From assembly GCA_031273265.1 (NCBI GenBank), contig JAISSH010000117.1, positions 1-38,852 of the forward strand: a stretch of 38,852 nt of DNA, read 5' to 3'. The position numbers and the translations under genes are program-made. A model generated the notes under the pieces. It ran no database searches. It was not told the DNA's origin and worked only from the letters and a program-made list of their open reading frames with translations. This DNA comes from Treponema sp. (lineage in GTDB: Bacteria > Spirochaetota > Spirochaetia > Treponematales > Breznakiellaceae). Positions 26,777 through 36,193 of this stretch are shown here, piece after piece; the first letter of the stretch is position 1; the number at the start of each line of letters is the position of its first letter.

Positions 26777-27354
26777 TTTTCCTCCATGTATTCTTTCCTG
26801 CGTGAGGTGTAAATTTTTGAATTTTCCGCGAACAGGTTGTTTCCGTGAGTGTCGATACTTACAATCAACGGGCCGAATTCGTTGGTTCTCATCACCCAAA
26901 GACATTCGGCCATTGTAAGCTCAGGCCAAAAAACGCCTTCAATTTTTTCGATTTGACTTGCGCCTAACACCGCGCAGCCTCCGGGGTACACGCAGTGAAT
27001 TGCGCCGTATTCGCGGCAGGCGGCCGTGGTTTTCTCTCCCATGCCTCCCTTGCCGATCATCACCTTTACCCCTGTTTTTTTAATAAAATCGGCCGCCCAT
27101 TTTTCCATGCGCACGGACGATGTCGGCCCTATCGAAACAAGCTCCCACCCGTCTGTTTTTTCCCTTACAATCGGCCCTGCGTGGTAATTCGCTCCGCCCT
27201 GTAAATCCACCGGGCAGGGAAGGCCGTCTTCCACGATTCTGTGGTAAACCTCATCCCTCCCCGTTACGAGAATACCGCAAAGATAGATAATATCCCCGGT
27301 GTGCAAATCGCGAATATCATCGTCACATAACGGTAGATTAATGACTTTTTTCAC
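26773..27354 (-). CDS. Fumarate hydratase class I, beta (C-terminal) subunit
   Basis: LHTGDIIYLCGILVTGRDEVYHRI, GPTSSVRMEKW, GKGGMGEKT. GTG at 27354 (VKKVINLPL) preferred; the longer ORF start is translated repeat. Confidence 0.88.
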   Translation of the reverse strand: MKKVINLPLCDDDIRDLHTGDIIYLCGILVTGRDEVYHRIVEDGLPCPVDLQGGANYHAGPIVREKTDGWELVSIGPTSSVRMEKWAADFIKKTGVKVMIGKGGMGEKTTAACREYGAIHCVYPGGCAVLGASQIEKIEGVFWPELTMAECLWVMRTNEFGPLIVSIDTHGNNLFAENSKIYTSRRKEYMEEK

Positions 27355-27376
27355 GTCAATGCCCCAATTTTTTTTG

Positions 27377-27456
27377 CCCCGAACCAAACGAACCGCCACG
27401 AACTCGTATTATCACATTTTTCTTTTGTTCGTGTTGGTTTGTGTATGTTCGTGGTC
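27377..27456. repeat. TTCGTG-type intergenic repeat copy between the two fumarase subunits
   Basis: CCCGAACCAAACGAACCGCCACGAAC ... GTTCGTGTTGGTTTGTGTATGTTCGTGG. Confidence 0.75.
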
Positions 27457-27475
27457 AAATTCTTAAGATAAAATA

Positions 27476-28378
27476 TCATAGCGATGCTCCATGGTAGGTG
27501 GGCAGTTCAAAGGAAAGGTCGCTATTTATGCGCATAACGCCTCGGCGCAGCATGTAGCAGGAAACATTTACCGCGCACGCGATTGTCGCCGTGTGCCTGG
27601 CCGACGATTCAATGTGCACCCCCATAACTGCCTGATTGCCCCTTAATCCTTGTGCGCCCATGCCAAGACTATTGAGACCCTCCGTTATGCGCTTTTCAAG
27701 CTGTGCGCCTTTGGGGTGTGGGTGCTCTTTTCCCAATGGGCGCAGTAGGGCTTTTTTTGAAAGAACGGCGGCGTTTTCAATGTTGTGACCGAGGCCGATC
27801 CCGACAAGCAGGGGAGGGCAGGCGTTAACGCCGGGGCCTGTTACCGCGTCAAAGACAAAGGGGATGATCGCCTCAATTCCGTCTGAGGGCTTAAAAACTT
27901 TCGCCTGACCGGGAAGACTGCATCCCGCCCCTGAAAAGTACAGGGTAATTTCCATTTCCTGCGAGTCTGGGATAATGTCCCAGTACAGCCACGGGGTTCT
28001 CTCTCCTGTGTTGTCGCCTGTGTTTTTTTCGTCAAAGTAATTAACGGCGTTCGGTCTTAAAGGCACGCTTTCTGTCGCTCTGCGCACAGCTTGTGTTAAA
28101 ACTTCTGCCGTTATGTGCAAATAAGGGAAGGCGCTTCCGGCTTTTATGTAAAACTGCAAAAGCCCCGTGTCCTGACAGCATGGCCTGTTAAGGTTACGCG
28201 CCATTTGCAGATTTTCAAAATAACTGTCGTAAACAGCCTTTTGCAGGGGCGTATCTTCGCGCTCGCGCATCTGTGCAAGACGCGCCATTACATCGTCGCT
28301 TAGGCGTACAGCCGAAAGAGCGATAAATTTTTCTATCGCGGATATTAATTGTTCTTTCGCGCTATTTTCACCTAACAT
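27476..28378 (-). CDS. Fumarate hydratase class I, alpha (N-terminal) subunit
   Basis: CCQDTGLLQFYIKAG, GAGCSLPGQAKVFKPSDG, GPGVNACPPLLVGIGLGHNIENAAVLSKKALLRPLG. Confidence 0.92.
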   Translation of the reverse strand: MLGENSAKEQLISAIEKFIALSAVRLSDDVMARLAQMREREDTPLQKAVYDSYFENLQMARNLNRPCCQDTGLLQFYIKAGSAFPYLHITAEVLTQAVRRATESVPLRPNAVNYFDEKNTGDNTGERTPWLYWDIIPDSQEMEITLYFSGAGCSLPGQAKVFKPSDGIEAIIPFVFDAVTGPGVNACPPLLVGIGLGHNIENAAVLSKKALLRPLGKEHPHPKGAQLEKRITEGLNSLGMGAQGLRGNQAVMGVHIESSARHTATIACAVNVSCYMLRRGVMRINSDLSFELPTYHGASL

Positions 28379-29849
28379 GATTTTGTATCTTTTTTCTTAA
28401 TACCTTTATCTGACGGCGCACTTCTTTTGGAGCAGGGCCGCCGGGTAGGATACGCCCTTTAACACAGGCGGCAGGCGTTAGCGCCTTGAAAATATCTTCT
28501 TCAAAAAGTTTGGAATGTTTTTTTAATTCGCCAAGAGTTAAAGCGCCGATGTGCTTATGAGCCTTTTCAATACATTCGCGTACAATATGGGCGGCGGTCT
28601 CGTGGGCTTGGCGGAAGGGAAGCCCCTTGCGTACAAGATATTCCGCCGTGTCTGTCGCTTCCAAAAAACCGCCTGTGCATGAAGCCTTCATGCGCTTAAG
28701 GTTGAACTTCGCGCTTTTCATCATACCGGCGAACATTCGAAGGCAGATACTCAGCGTGTCCATGCTGTCAAAGAGGCTTTCCTTGTCTTCCTGTAAATCT
28801 TTGTTGTACGCGTATGGCAAACCTTTCAGCAGAGTTAAAAGAGTTAAAAGATTTCCTGTTACTCTCGCGGATTTGCCCCTGATAAGCTCGGCGAAGTCGG
28901 GGTTTTTTTTCTGAGGCATGATAGAAGAGCCGGTACTCCAAGACTCCGCAAGATCGATAAATTTAAATTCTTCGCTTGCCCACAGAACCACGTCTTCGCA
29001 AAAGCGCGAAAGGTGAACCATTGTAATCGCGCACGCGCTCGAAAGTTCAAGGGCAAAATCGCGATCGGCGACAGCGTCCATCGCGTTAACGCTCGCGCCT
29101 CTAAAGCCCAATTCCTGCGCTACGGACTTGCGGTCAAGGGGGAGGGTAGTGCCGGCTAACGCGCCGCTTCCAAGCGGACATTCGTCCAATCTGGTAAGAG
29201 CGCCTGAAAAACGGGAGATGTCGCGCTCAAGGGCGGCGCACCACGCGGTAAGGTGAAAGCCAAGGGTGACGGGCTGTGCCTTTTGCAGGTGCGTGTAGCC
29301 CGGCATTGTGCTTGTTAGGTGCAACTGCGCAGTGTCAAGCAGGGTGTTCGTCGTTTCCGCTATCCGCGCCTGCAAAAGAGGCACTTCGCGCTTCAAGTAC
29401 AGGCGAAAATCGACCGCCACTTGATCGTTTCTACTGCGCCCGGCGTGTACCATTTTTCCTGCGTCGCCAAGCCGCTGTGTAAGAGTTGCTTCCAAAAAGG
29501 AATGTATATCCTCAAATGCCGCGTCAATTTCCAGTTTGCCTGATTTTATTTCAGCGGCTATGTTGTTAAGTTCGCGGACGATTTTCGCGGCACTGTCTTT
29601 GGGAATAATTCCCTGCCTGCCGAGCATCGCGGCGTGCGCCTTGCTTCCGGTAATGTCGTCAAAAACAAGGCGCTTGTCAACGTTTATCGACGCTTGAAAA
29701 GCGAAAGCCTCTTCTTCGGGTTTTTCGGCAAGACGCCCTGCCCATAATGGCTTTTTTACCTCCGTGGCACTCTGCTTCGCGTTAGGTGAAGATTGTTTTC
29801 TTTTTGTCGGGCTTGGTTTCTTTACAGCCCTGCGCCTTGTTTCTTTCAC
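28368..29849 (-). CDS. argH: Argininosuccinate lyase
   Basis: [57 protein letters not shown]; extended basic N-terminus. Confidence 0.96.
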   Translation of the reverse strand: MKETRRRAVKKPSPTKRKQSSPNAKQSATEVKKPLWAGRLAEKPEEEAFAFQASINVDKRLVFDDITGSKAHAAMLGRQGIIPKDSAAKIVRELNNIAAEIKSGKLEIDAAFEDIHSFLEATLTQRLGDAGKMVHAGRSRNDQVAVDFRLYLKREVPLLQARIAETTNTLLDTAQLHLTSTMPGYTHLQKAQPVTLGFHLTAWCAALERDISRFSGALTRLDECPLGSGALAGTTLPLDRKSVAQELGFRGASVNAMDAVADRDFALELSSACAITMVHLSRFCEDVVLWASEEFKFIDLAESWSTGSSIMPQKKNPDFAELIRGKSARVTGNLLTLLTLLKGLPYAYNKDLQEDKESLFDSMDTLSICLRMFAGMMKSAKFNLKRMKASCTGGFLEATDTAEYLVRKGLPFRQAHETAAHIVRECIEKAHKHIGALTLGELKKHSKLFEEDIFKALTPAACVKGRILPGGPAPKEVRRQIKVLRKKIQNHVR

Positions 29850-31162
29850 TTCTTTTTGGCTGTTCTGGCCTTAGCCGAAGCTGTTTTCGCCCTGCCGGAA
29901 GCTGTTTTTGCTTTCCCGGAAGCCGAAGCGGAAGTTGAAGAAGACGCTTTTGCGCCGCCTTTTTTTTCCTGTTCCATAAGCGAGCGCACAAGTACGGGAA
30001 GTCCGTAAAGCCTAATAAAACCCTTGGCGTCGGCGTGGTTGAAAAGTTCCCCTGTTGTAAAGCTCGCGAGGCTTGTATTGTAAAGCGAGTTAGGTGAAGA
30101 TGCCCCCGCCGCGCTTATCGAGCCCTTGTAAAGTTTGACCCGCACCTTTCCACTGACGGTCTCCTGCGTGCTGTCAACAAAGGCGGAGATTGCTTCGCGT
30201 AACGGCGTGAACCACAGGCCGCCATAGATAAGCTCGCCCATTTTCATCGCCGCCTGCTGTTTGAAAGAGTAAGTCTGCCTGTCCAAACAGAGGTGCTCAA
30301 GTTCCTGATGAGCATAGTAAAGAATAGTGCCTCCGGGAGTTTCGTACACGCCTCGGCTTTTCATTCCGACAACCCGATTTTCAACGATGTCTACAATGCC
30401 GATGCCGTTAGCCCCGCCGATTTTGTTAAGCTGGTTGATAAGCGCGGTTCCTTCCATTTTTTTGCCGTTAAGCGCAACCGGGATTCCCTTTTCAAATTCA
30501 ATTTCGACATATTCAGGCTTGTTAGGCGCTTTTTCTGGCGCAACCGTTATAGAAAGCATTTTTTTGTACAGCGGTTCATTGGACGGGTCTTCAAGTTCAA
30601 GCCCCTCGTGAGAAATGTGCCACAGATTGTCGTCCATGCTGTAGGAATTTTTTTTCGTTACAGGAGCGGGAATTTTTCTCCTTGAAAGATACCTGATTTC
30701 ATCTTCCCTGCTTTTAAGTTTCCATGTCCGCCACGGAGCGATTATTTCAAGGTCAGGGGCAAGCGCCATAATGCCAAGGTCGAATCGAATCTGATCGTTT
30801 CCCTTGCCTGTTGCTCCGTGCGCGACTGCGGCCGCTTTTTCTTTTCGCGCGTATTCAACTAAAACTTTCGCGATGAGCGGCCTTGCGGTTGACGTTCCCA
30901 AGAGGTACTTGTCTTCGTAAATTGCTCCGGCCTTAAGCGCGGGCCAGATGTATTCTTCAACATATTCCTTTTTAACGTCGGCGACGTAACATGCGGCGGC
31001 TCCGGTAGTCATCGCCCTTTTTTGAATCGCCTTCCAATCCGCGGCCTGCCCAACATCGACGCACACCGCGATAACTTCGCAGTCCTGATTTTCTTTCAAC
31101 CACGGAATGATCACTGTCGTATCCAAACCGCCCGAATAGGCGAGGACAATTTTCTTTTTCAT
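29846..31162 (-). CDS. argG: Argininosuccinate synthase with Ala/Lys/Ser-rich C-terminal tail
   Basis: [56 protein letters not shown]. Confidence 0.96.
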   Translation of the reverse strand: MKKKIVLAYSGGLDTTVIIPWLKENQDCEVIAVCVDVGQAADWKAIQKRAMTTGAAACYVADVKKEYVEEYIWPALKAGAIYEDKYLLGTSTARPLIAKVLVEYARKEKAAAVAHGATGKGNDQIRFDLGIMALAPDLEIIAPWRTWKLKSREDEIRYLSRRKIPAPVTKKNSYSMDDNLWHISHEGLELEDPSNEPLYKKMLSITVAPEKAPNKPEYVEIEFEKGIPVALNGKKMEGTALINQLNKIGGANGIGIVDIVENRVVGMKSRGVYETPGGTILYYAHQELEHLCLDRQTYSFKQQAAMKMGELIYGGLWFTPLREAISAFVDSTQETVSGKVRVKLYKGSISAAGASSPNSLYNTSLASFTTGELFNHADAKGFIRLYGLPVLVRSLMEQEKKGGAKASSSTSASASGKAKTASGRAKTASAKARTAKKK

Positions 31163-31265
31163 TTTTTTCTCCTTTTGCAAAATTTAGCAGTTTTCTAATT
31201 ATCTATTAATTGATGATTTTAGGCAAGTTAAATGAAGGAAAATGCCGATATATAATCAGTAAAAC

Positions 31266-32507
31266 ATGAAAAAGATATTGAAAACGGCCAAAAAGGACAG
31301 TTCGCAGAAGAAAACGACGCAAAAAACGAAGAAAATTGAGGTAAAAACCGTAAAAATGCCAAAAAAACGCCCAAAAACAGGCAATTGTGCTAGGACGGCA
31401 GGGCGAAGATTTCCCTCAAAACGTTCCGATACGCAGAGGGCGTTTTTTCTTGTCGGCGTGCTTATCGTTCTTTCGGTTTGCATCGCCGCCGCGTATATCA
31501 ATGTTGAGTATGAAAAACCGAAAGAGGCTGTCGCGGGGAGGCTTGAGCAAAATAAAATTGAAGAGCCTGTTACGGAAAAACCGAAACCTGCTATCAGCGT
31601 TTCTGTGCAACTCCCGTCAGAGCAAGCGCAAACGCCAGCGAAAGCGCCGGTTGAAAAACAGAGCGCCTCTCCTGTGCGCACAGTTCCGGCAGAAAGCAAA
31701 ACTCCCTCTCGCGCTTCTCCCGTGTCAGCTAACACCGCTCCTGCCGCGCGAGCGACTCCGTCCGCAAGTAAAACTTCACCTAGCGTAACACCTGTGTCAG
31801 CTAACAGCGCCCCGGCTTCCGCGCCTGAAAGAAAAATTGTCAATTCAGGGACGCTTGTTTTTGTGATAGACGATGCCGGCAACAACCTTCGCGAGTTGGA
31901 GCCTTTCCTGCGTATTTCAGGACCGCTTACAATCGCGGTTTTGCCCGGCTTGCCCCATTCCGCGGAAGCCGCGCGGCGCATAAGAGCCGCCGGAAAGGAA
32001 GTTTTCCTTCATCAGCCAATGGAAGCCTTGGGCGCTCAGAACCCCGGCCCCGGCGCGATTTACTGCGGCATGAGCGCGGACGAAATTCGCTCAATACTCA
32101 GGCGCAATGTCGCGGAGGTTGGGCCTATTGCCGGTATCAACAATCATCAGGGGTCGAAAGTAACCATGGACAGGGATGCGATGAAAACGATACTCGCTTT
32201 TTGCGCCGAGAATAATTTGCGCTTCTTAGATTCGCGGACAACTGCCGAAACTGTTGTTCCCGATGTGGCGCGTCAGCTTGGCATGGCCATTGGAGAGAGG
32301 AACGTGTTTCTTGACAACGAACAGGATCGCGAATCGATGCTTCGCTATATTTCAAACGGGCTTGTCCGCGCTCAAAAAGACGGAAGCGCGGTGATGATCG
32401 GCCACACATGGTCGCCTCTGCTGGCTCCGCTATTAGCCGAACAGTTTTCGCTTCTTACAAATCAGGGTTACACAATCAAGACCGCCTCAAGTATAATTGG
32501 AAAATGA
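31266..32507 (+). CDS. Divergent polysaccharide deacetylase family protein, membrane-anchored with Ala/Pro/Ser linker
   Basis: LVFVIDDAGNNLRELEPFLRISGPLTIAVLPGLPHS, HQPMEALG, INNHQGSKVT, GHTWSPLLAPLL. Confidence 0.87.
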   Translation: MKKILKTAKKDSSQKKTTQKTKKIEVKTVKMPKKRPKTGNCARTAGRRFPSKRSDTQRAFFLVGVLIVLSVCIAAAYINVEYEKPKEAVAGRLEQNKIEEPVTEKPKPAISVSVQLPSEQAQTPAKAPVEKQSASPVRTVPAESKTPSRASPVSANTAPAARATPSASKTSPSVTPVSANSAPASAPERKIVNSGTLVFVIDDAGNNLRELEPFLRISGPLTIAVLPGLPHSAEAARRIRAAGKEVFLHQPMEALGAQNPGPGAIYCGMSADEIRSILRRNVAEVGPIAGINNHQGSKVTMDRDAMKTILAFCAENNLRFLDSRTTAETVVPDVARQLGMAIGERNVFLDNEQDRESMLRYISNGLVRAQKDGSAVMIGHTWSPLLAPLLAEQFSLLTNQGYTIKTASSIIGK

Positions 32508-32523
32508 ATTAGTTCGAGAGATT

Positions 32524-32558
32524 TCACGCAGAGGCGCTAAGACGCAAAGGACGCGGAG
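32524..32558. repeat. GCGTCTTTGCG-type intergenic repeat arm
   Basis: TCACGCAGAGGCGCTAAGACGCAAAGGACGCGGAG, inverted relative to 32689-32727. Confidence 0.65.
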
Positions 32559-32688
32559 TTGTTGTTCGTGGGCTTTTCATATATACAAGTTTCTCGATAA
32601 ACTATGATATGGGAATTTTTTATTTTTTCTATCTTAATTTGTCTCACGCAGAAAGCTTGATGGTAAATCGCAGGATTTACGTATCACA

Positions 32689-32727
32689 ACTTTGCGTACT
32701 TAGTACCTTTGCGCCTTTGCGTGAGAT
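32689..32727. repeat. GCGTCTTTGCG-type intergenic repeat arm (inverted)
   Basis: CTTTGCGTACTTAGTACCTTTGCGCCTTTGCGTGAGA; between the arms is GTAAATC-GCAG-GATTTAC. Confidence 0.65.
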
Positions 32728-32745
32728 CTTTTTGAGGGGTCTTTT

Positions 32746-33765
32746 GTGAAAATTCTTGGCATTGAAACTTCCTGCGATGAGTGTTCCGCTTCCGTGGTGC
32801 AGGACGGGGAAAAAATTCTCTCCAATGTTATAGCTACGCAGATACCTTTTCACGCGCCGTGGAGCGGAGTAGTCCCTGAAATCGCAAGCAGAAAACATAT
32901 TGAGTGGATCTACGCGGTAACAAAAGACGCGCTGGAAAAAGCGGAATTGAAAGTCGCGGACATCGACGCTGTCGCCGTAACAAGCCGTCCCGGTCTTTTC
33001 GGCTCGCTCTTAGTCGGCCTCTCCTTTGCCAAGGCGTTCGCGTGGGCGTGTAACATTCCCTTTATCGCCGTCGATCACATGCTGGCGCACCTGTATGCCC
33101 CGCGCCTTGTCGCGGAAAACAAGCCGGAGTATCCATTTTTGGGGCTTTTGGTTTCGGGGGGGCATACAATCATTTGCAGAGCGGACAATTTTGACGACAT
33201 TACGGTACTCGGTACTACAATTGACGACGCGGCAGGAGAGGCCTTTGACAAAGTGGCGAAATTTTATAACTTTGGCTATCCCGGCGGCGTTGTCATTGAT
33301 AAAATGTCGCGTAACGGAGACTCAAACGCTTTCCGCTTTCCTATGCCGTCCCTTCACAAGGGCGAACACCGCTACGATGTTTCGTATTCAGGCTTAAAAA
33401 CAGCGGTTGTCAATCAACTTGAAATGTTCAAGATGAAGGAAGGCTCTCCTCAACCGCAGGACATAGCCGCCTCTTTTCAAAAAACCGCCGTGGAAATACT
33501 GTTACGCGCATTGTTAAACGCCGCCGAAGATACAGGCATCACTACCATTGTCGCAGGCGGCGGCGTTGCGGCTAACAGTTACCTGCGCTCGCGCCTTGGC
33601 GAACAGACGCGACTTAACTGCGTTTTTCCGCCGCTTGAGCTGTGCGGAGACAACGCCGCCATGATAGCCGGTCTCGGCTTTCACTACCTTGCAAGAGGGG
33701 AGCGCTCGGCGTTTAACGTTACCGCCAGTGCGCGTGTTACAGGTTTTAAGAAAAAGTATCCGTGA
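32746..33765 (+). CDS. tsaD: tRNA N6-adenosine threonylcarbamoyltransferase
   Basis: MKILGIETSCDECSASVVQDG, DHMLAHLYAPRL, FLGLLVSGGHTII, YSGLKTAV, GGGVAANSYLR. Confidence 0.97.
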   Translation: MKILGIETSCDECSASVVQDGEKILSNVIATQIPFHAPWSGVVPEIASRKHIEWIYAVTKDALEKAELKVADIDAVAVTSRPGLFGSLLVGLSFAKAFAWACNIPFIAVDHMLAHLYAPRLVAENKPEYPFLGLLVSGGHTIICRADNFDDITVLGTTIDDAAGEAFDKVAKFYNFGYPGGVVIDKMSRNGDSNAFRFPMPSLHKGEHRYDVSYSGLKTAVVNQLEMFKMKEGSPQPQDIAASFQKTAVEILLRALLNAAEDTGITTIVAGGGVAANSYLRSRLGEQTRLNCVFPPLELCGDNAAMIAGLGFHYLARGERSAFNVTASARVTGFKKKYP

Positions 33766-33791
33766 TTTGTGTATAAAAAGGCGTTATAAAC

Positions 33792-34772
33792 ATGTATATT
33801 TTTAACTATATTTTTATTCCCTTAATTATATGCACGGTTTGTTTAATTATGACGGAAAAAATAACCAAAGGAAGATGCGGACGAACTGAGTATGCCATAA
33901 TAATGATAATTGTCAATGTATTTCAAATATCTATTTCATATTATCCAATTCTTGCGTATAAAGATATTTGGTTAGCTCCTTTTGTTTTATTGGCGCTTTT
34001 TTGTATTAATATTCATCTTTCTACAAAAAGGTATAATGACGCGGTTATAGAAAAAAGCGATAAATACTTGGTATATTTTTCTCCTGTATCAACTTCAATA
34101 TTGTTTGTGGGTCATTTTGCTTTATTTTTAAGTTTCTTTATAATAAATGAACCGCGAGTACTTTATTTATTATTGTTGATTGCGGTAAATATAATACCGA
34201 TGGTTGCTTTGTGTTTTAAGGAAAACGATATATCTATAAAAAATACAGATGTTCCTGTAAAATATAGAAGTGTTCTCAGCGAACTTTATCTGGACAAATT
34301 TGTAAATTTAGTTATTATCAACGATGATTTTATTAGTATAAACAACACTGAATATCCAATTAGATATTATCAAAATAAACGTATTATAACTTCAAATAGA
34401 TACTTTGACAGCGAAAATATTCTTGCAAAATACCTTATTGAAAAAGGTCTTCAAAGACTGGGTTTTCATTATAAAAATGTTTATTTTGAATTAACAGATG
34501 AAATATATTCAAATATGATTGCTGAAATAAAAAACATGGAAAATGTTATTTTAATAGAGTACCCGTTTTTAATAATCAATAACGTAAATATTTTTATAAG
34601 AAGAAACGGAATGAAATATTCTGTAGTATTTTTGAAACAGGATAAAGAAAAATTGATTAATGAGATTATAAAATTAAAGAAAATCTCCAAAGAAAGAGAA
34701 AATGAAGAATACGTCTGTTACGAAGGAATAAAAAGGAAAGAGATTATTTGGTGGGTAAAAAACCGCGCCTGA
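33792..34772 (+). CDS. AT-rich orphan membrane protein, weakly DUF805-like N-terminus plus soluble C-terminal domain
   Basis: 326-aa ORF with several N-terminal TM helices; ITKGRCGRTEYA...STKRYND loosely resembles the DUF805 GRxxRxE...RxxD pattern. Confidence 0.55.
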   Translation: MYIFNYIFIPLIICTVCLIMTEKITKGRCGRTEYAIIMIIVNVFQISISYYPILAYKDIWLAPFVLLALFCINIHLSTKRYNDAVIEKSDKYLVYFSPVSTSILFVGHFALFLSFFIINEPRVLYLLLLIAVNIIPMVALCFKENDISIKNTDVPVKYRSVLSELYLDKFVNLVIINDDFISINNTEYPIRYYQNKRIITSNRYFDSENILAKYLIEKGLQRLGFHYKNVYFELTDEIYSNMIAEIKNMENVILIEYPFLIINNVNIFIRRNGMKYSVVFLKQDKEKLINEIIKLKKISKERENEEYVCYEGIKRKEIIWWVKNRA

Positions 34773-34786
34773 TAGTCGCTTGTAAC

Positions 34787-36193
34787 TTACGCGTTTTTTA
34801 CGGCGTTTTTCATGTACTTTTCGATGTGCTCTTCTTTGACGCGCAAAAGCTCTTCCTTGGGAAGATCGGCTAACACTTTCCAGCCAAGGTCTAGCGTGCG
34901 GCTTATGTCGCGGTTTTCGTACTCGCCCTGCGTCAGAAAAACCTGCTCAAACTTTTCGCCGAATATCAGATAACGCTTGTCACCGCCTGAAAGTTCCTCC
35001 TCGCCGATAATCGAGGCGAGGTTTCGCACCTGCTTCACTCTCGCGTAGGCGGCAAAAAGCTGGCTGGAAACATCTTTGTGATCCTCCCTCGTCATGCCCG
35101 GGCCTATTCCGTCTTTCATAAGACGCGAAAGACTCGGAAGCCCGGCGACGGGCGGATATATTCCCCTCTGATAAAGTTCGCGATCAAGAACAATCTGCCC
35201 TTCTGTGATATAGCCGGAAAGGTCTGGGATCGGGTGGCTGATATCGTCATTGGGCATGGAAAGGATCGGGATTTGCGTAATTGAGCCTGTAGAACCTTTT
35301 ATTTTACCGGCCCTTTCGTATAACGACGCGAGGTCCGAGTAAAGATAGCCGGGGTAACCTTTTCGGCTCGGCACTTCGCCGCGAATAGAAGAAACCTCGC
35401 GCATCGCCTCGCAGTAGTTAGTCATGTCCGTCATCACGACAAGGACGTGCATGTTTTTTTCATAGGCGAGGTACTCCGCGGCGGTTAGCGCACAGCGGGG
35501 CGCGACCAGTCTTTCAAGCGAAGGAGAGTCCGCGAGCGAGAGAAAAACCACAACGTTGGAAAGGACTCCCGAATGTTCAAAGTCGTCGAGGAAAAAACGC
35601 GCAACGTCGTTTTTTACGCCCATCGCGCAGAAGACAATGACAAATTGTTCGCCCGCAGAAGATTCATTATCGAAGGAAAGAATTTTCGCCTGACGTACAA
35701 TCTGCGCGGCGAGGCGGTTGTGGGGCAGGCCGTTACCTGAAAATATCGGAAGTTTTTGTCCGCGGATGAGCGTGTTCATTCCGTCTATCGAGGAAATTCC
35801 CGTTTGAATAAAATCGCGAGGGTAAGTTCGCGCGTAAGGATTAATAGGAAGGCCGTTAATATCGAGGGTTTTAGATGAAAAAATACTGCCAAACCCGTCA
35901 ATCGGCTCTCCAAGTCCGTTAAAGACGCGCCCTAAAAGGTCTGTCCCAACGCGGAGCTCCATCGGCTTATCCAGAAATTCAACGCGGGAGTCTTCGGCGG
36001 AAAGACCGGTACTGTTTCCAAAAATTTGAACCGCTGTCCAGTTTTCGCTTAAATCCACAACACGGCCAAGCCTTTTACTGTGTTCACGGTCGTAGACAGC
36101 AACCATTTCGTTAAAACCGACGTTGCGGCTGCGTGAGGTGATAACTACAGGCCCTTCAATTCGGGCAAGCCCTTTGTATTCTATGCCTCTCAT
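34787..36193 (-). CDS. V/A-type ATPase subunit B
   Basis: [86 protein letters not shown]. Confidence 0.96.
   Translation of the reverse strand: MRGIEYKGLARIEGPVVITSRSRNVGFNEMVAVYDREHSKRLGRVVDLSENWTAVQIFGNSTGLSAEDSRVEFLDKPMELRVGTDLLGRVFNGLGEPIDGFGSIFSSKTLDINGLPINPYARTYPRDFIQTGISSIDGMNTLIRGQKLPIFSGNGLPHNRLAAQIVRQAKILSFDNESSAGEQFVIVFCAMGVKNDVARFFLDDFEHSGVLSNVVVFLSLADSPSLERLVAPRCALTAAEYLAYEKNMHVLVVMTDMTNYCEAMREVSSIRGEVPSRKGYPGYLYSDLASLYERAGKIKGSTGSITQIPILSMPNDDISHPIPDLSGYITEGQIVLDRELYQRGIYPPVAGLPSLSRLMKDGIGPGMTREDHKDVSSQLFAAYARVKQVRNLASIIGEEELSGGDKRYLIFGEKFEQVFLTQGEYENRDISRTLDLGWKVLADLPKEELLRVKEEHIEKYMKNAVKNA

Noticed and set aside
31256-31981. 241-aa minus-strand ORF opposite the polysaccharide deacetylase
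   Set aside because: Low-complexity shadow of the Ala/Pro/Ser-rich linker.
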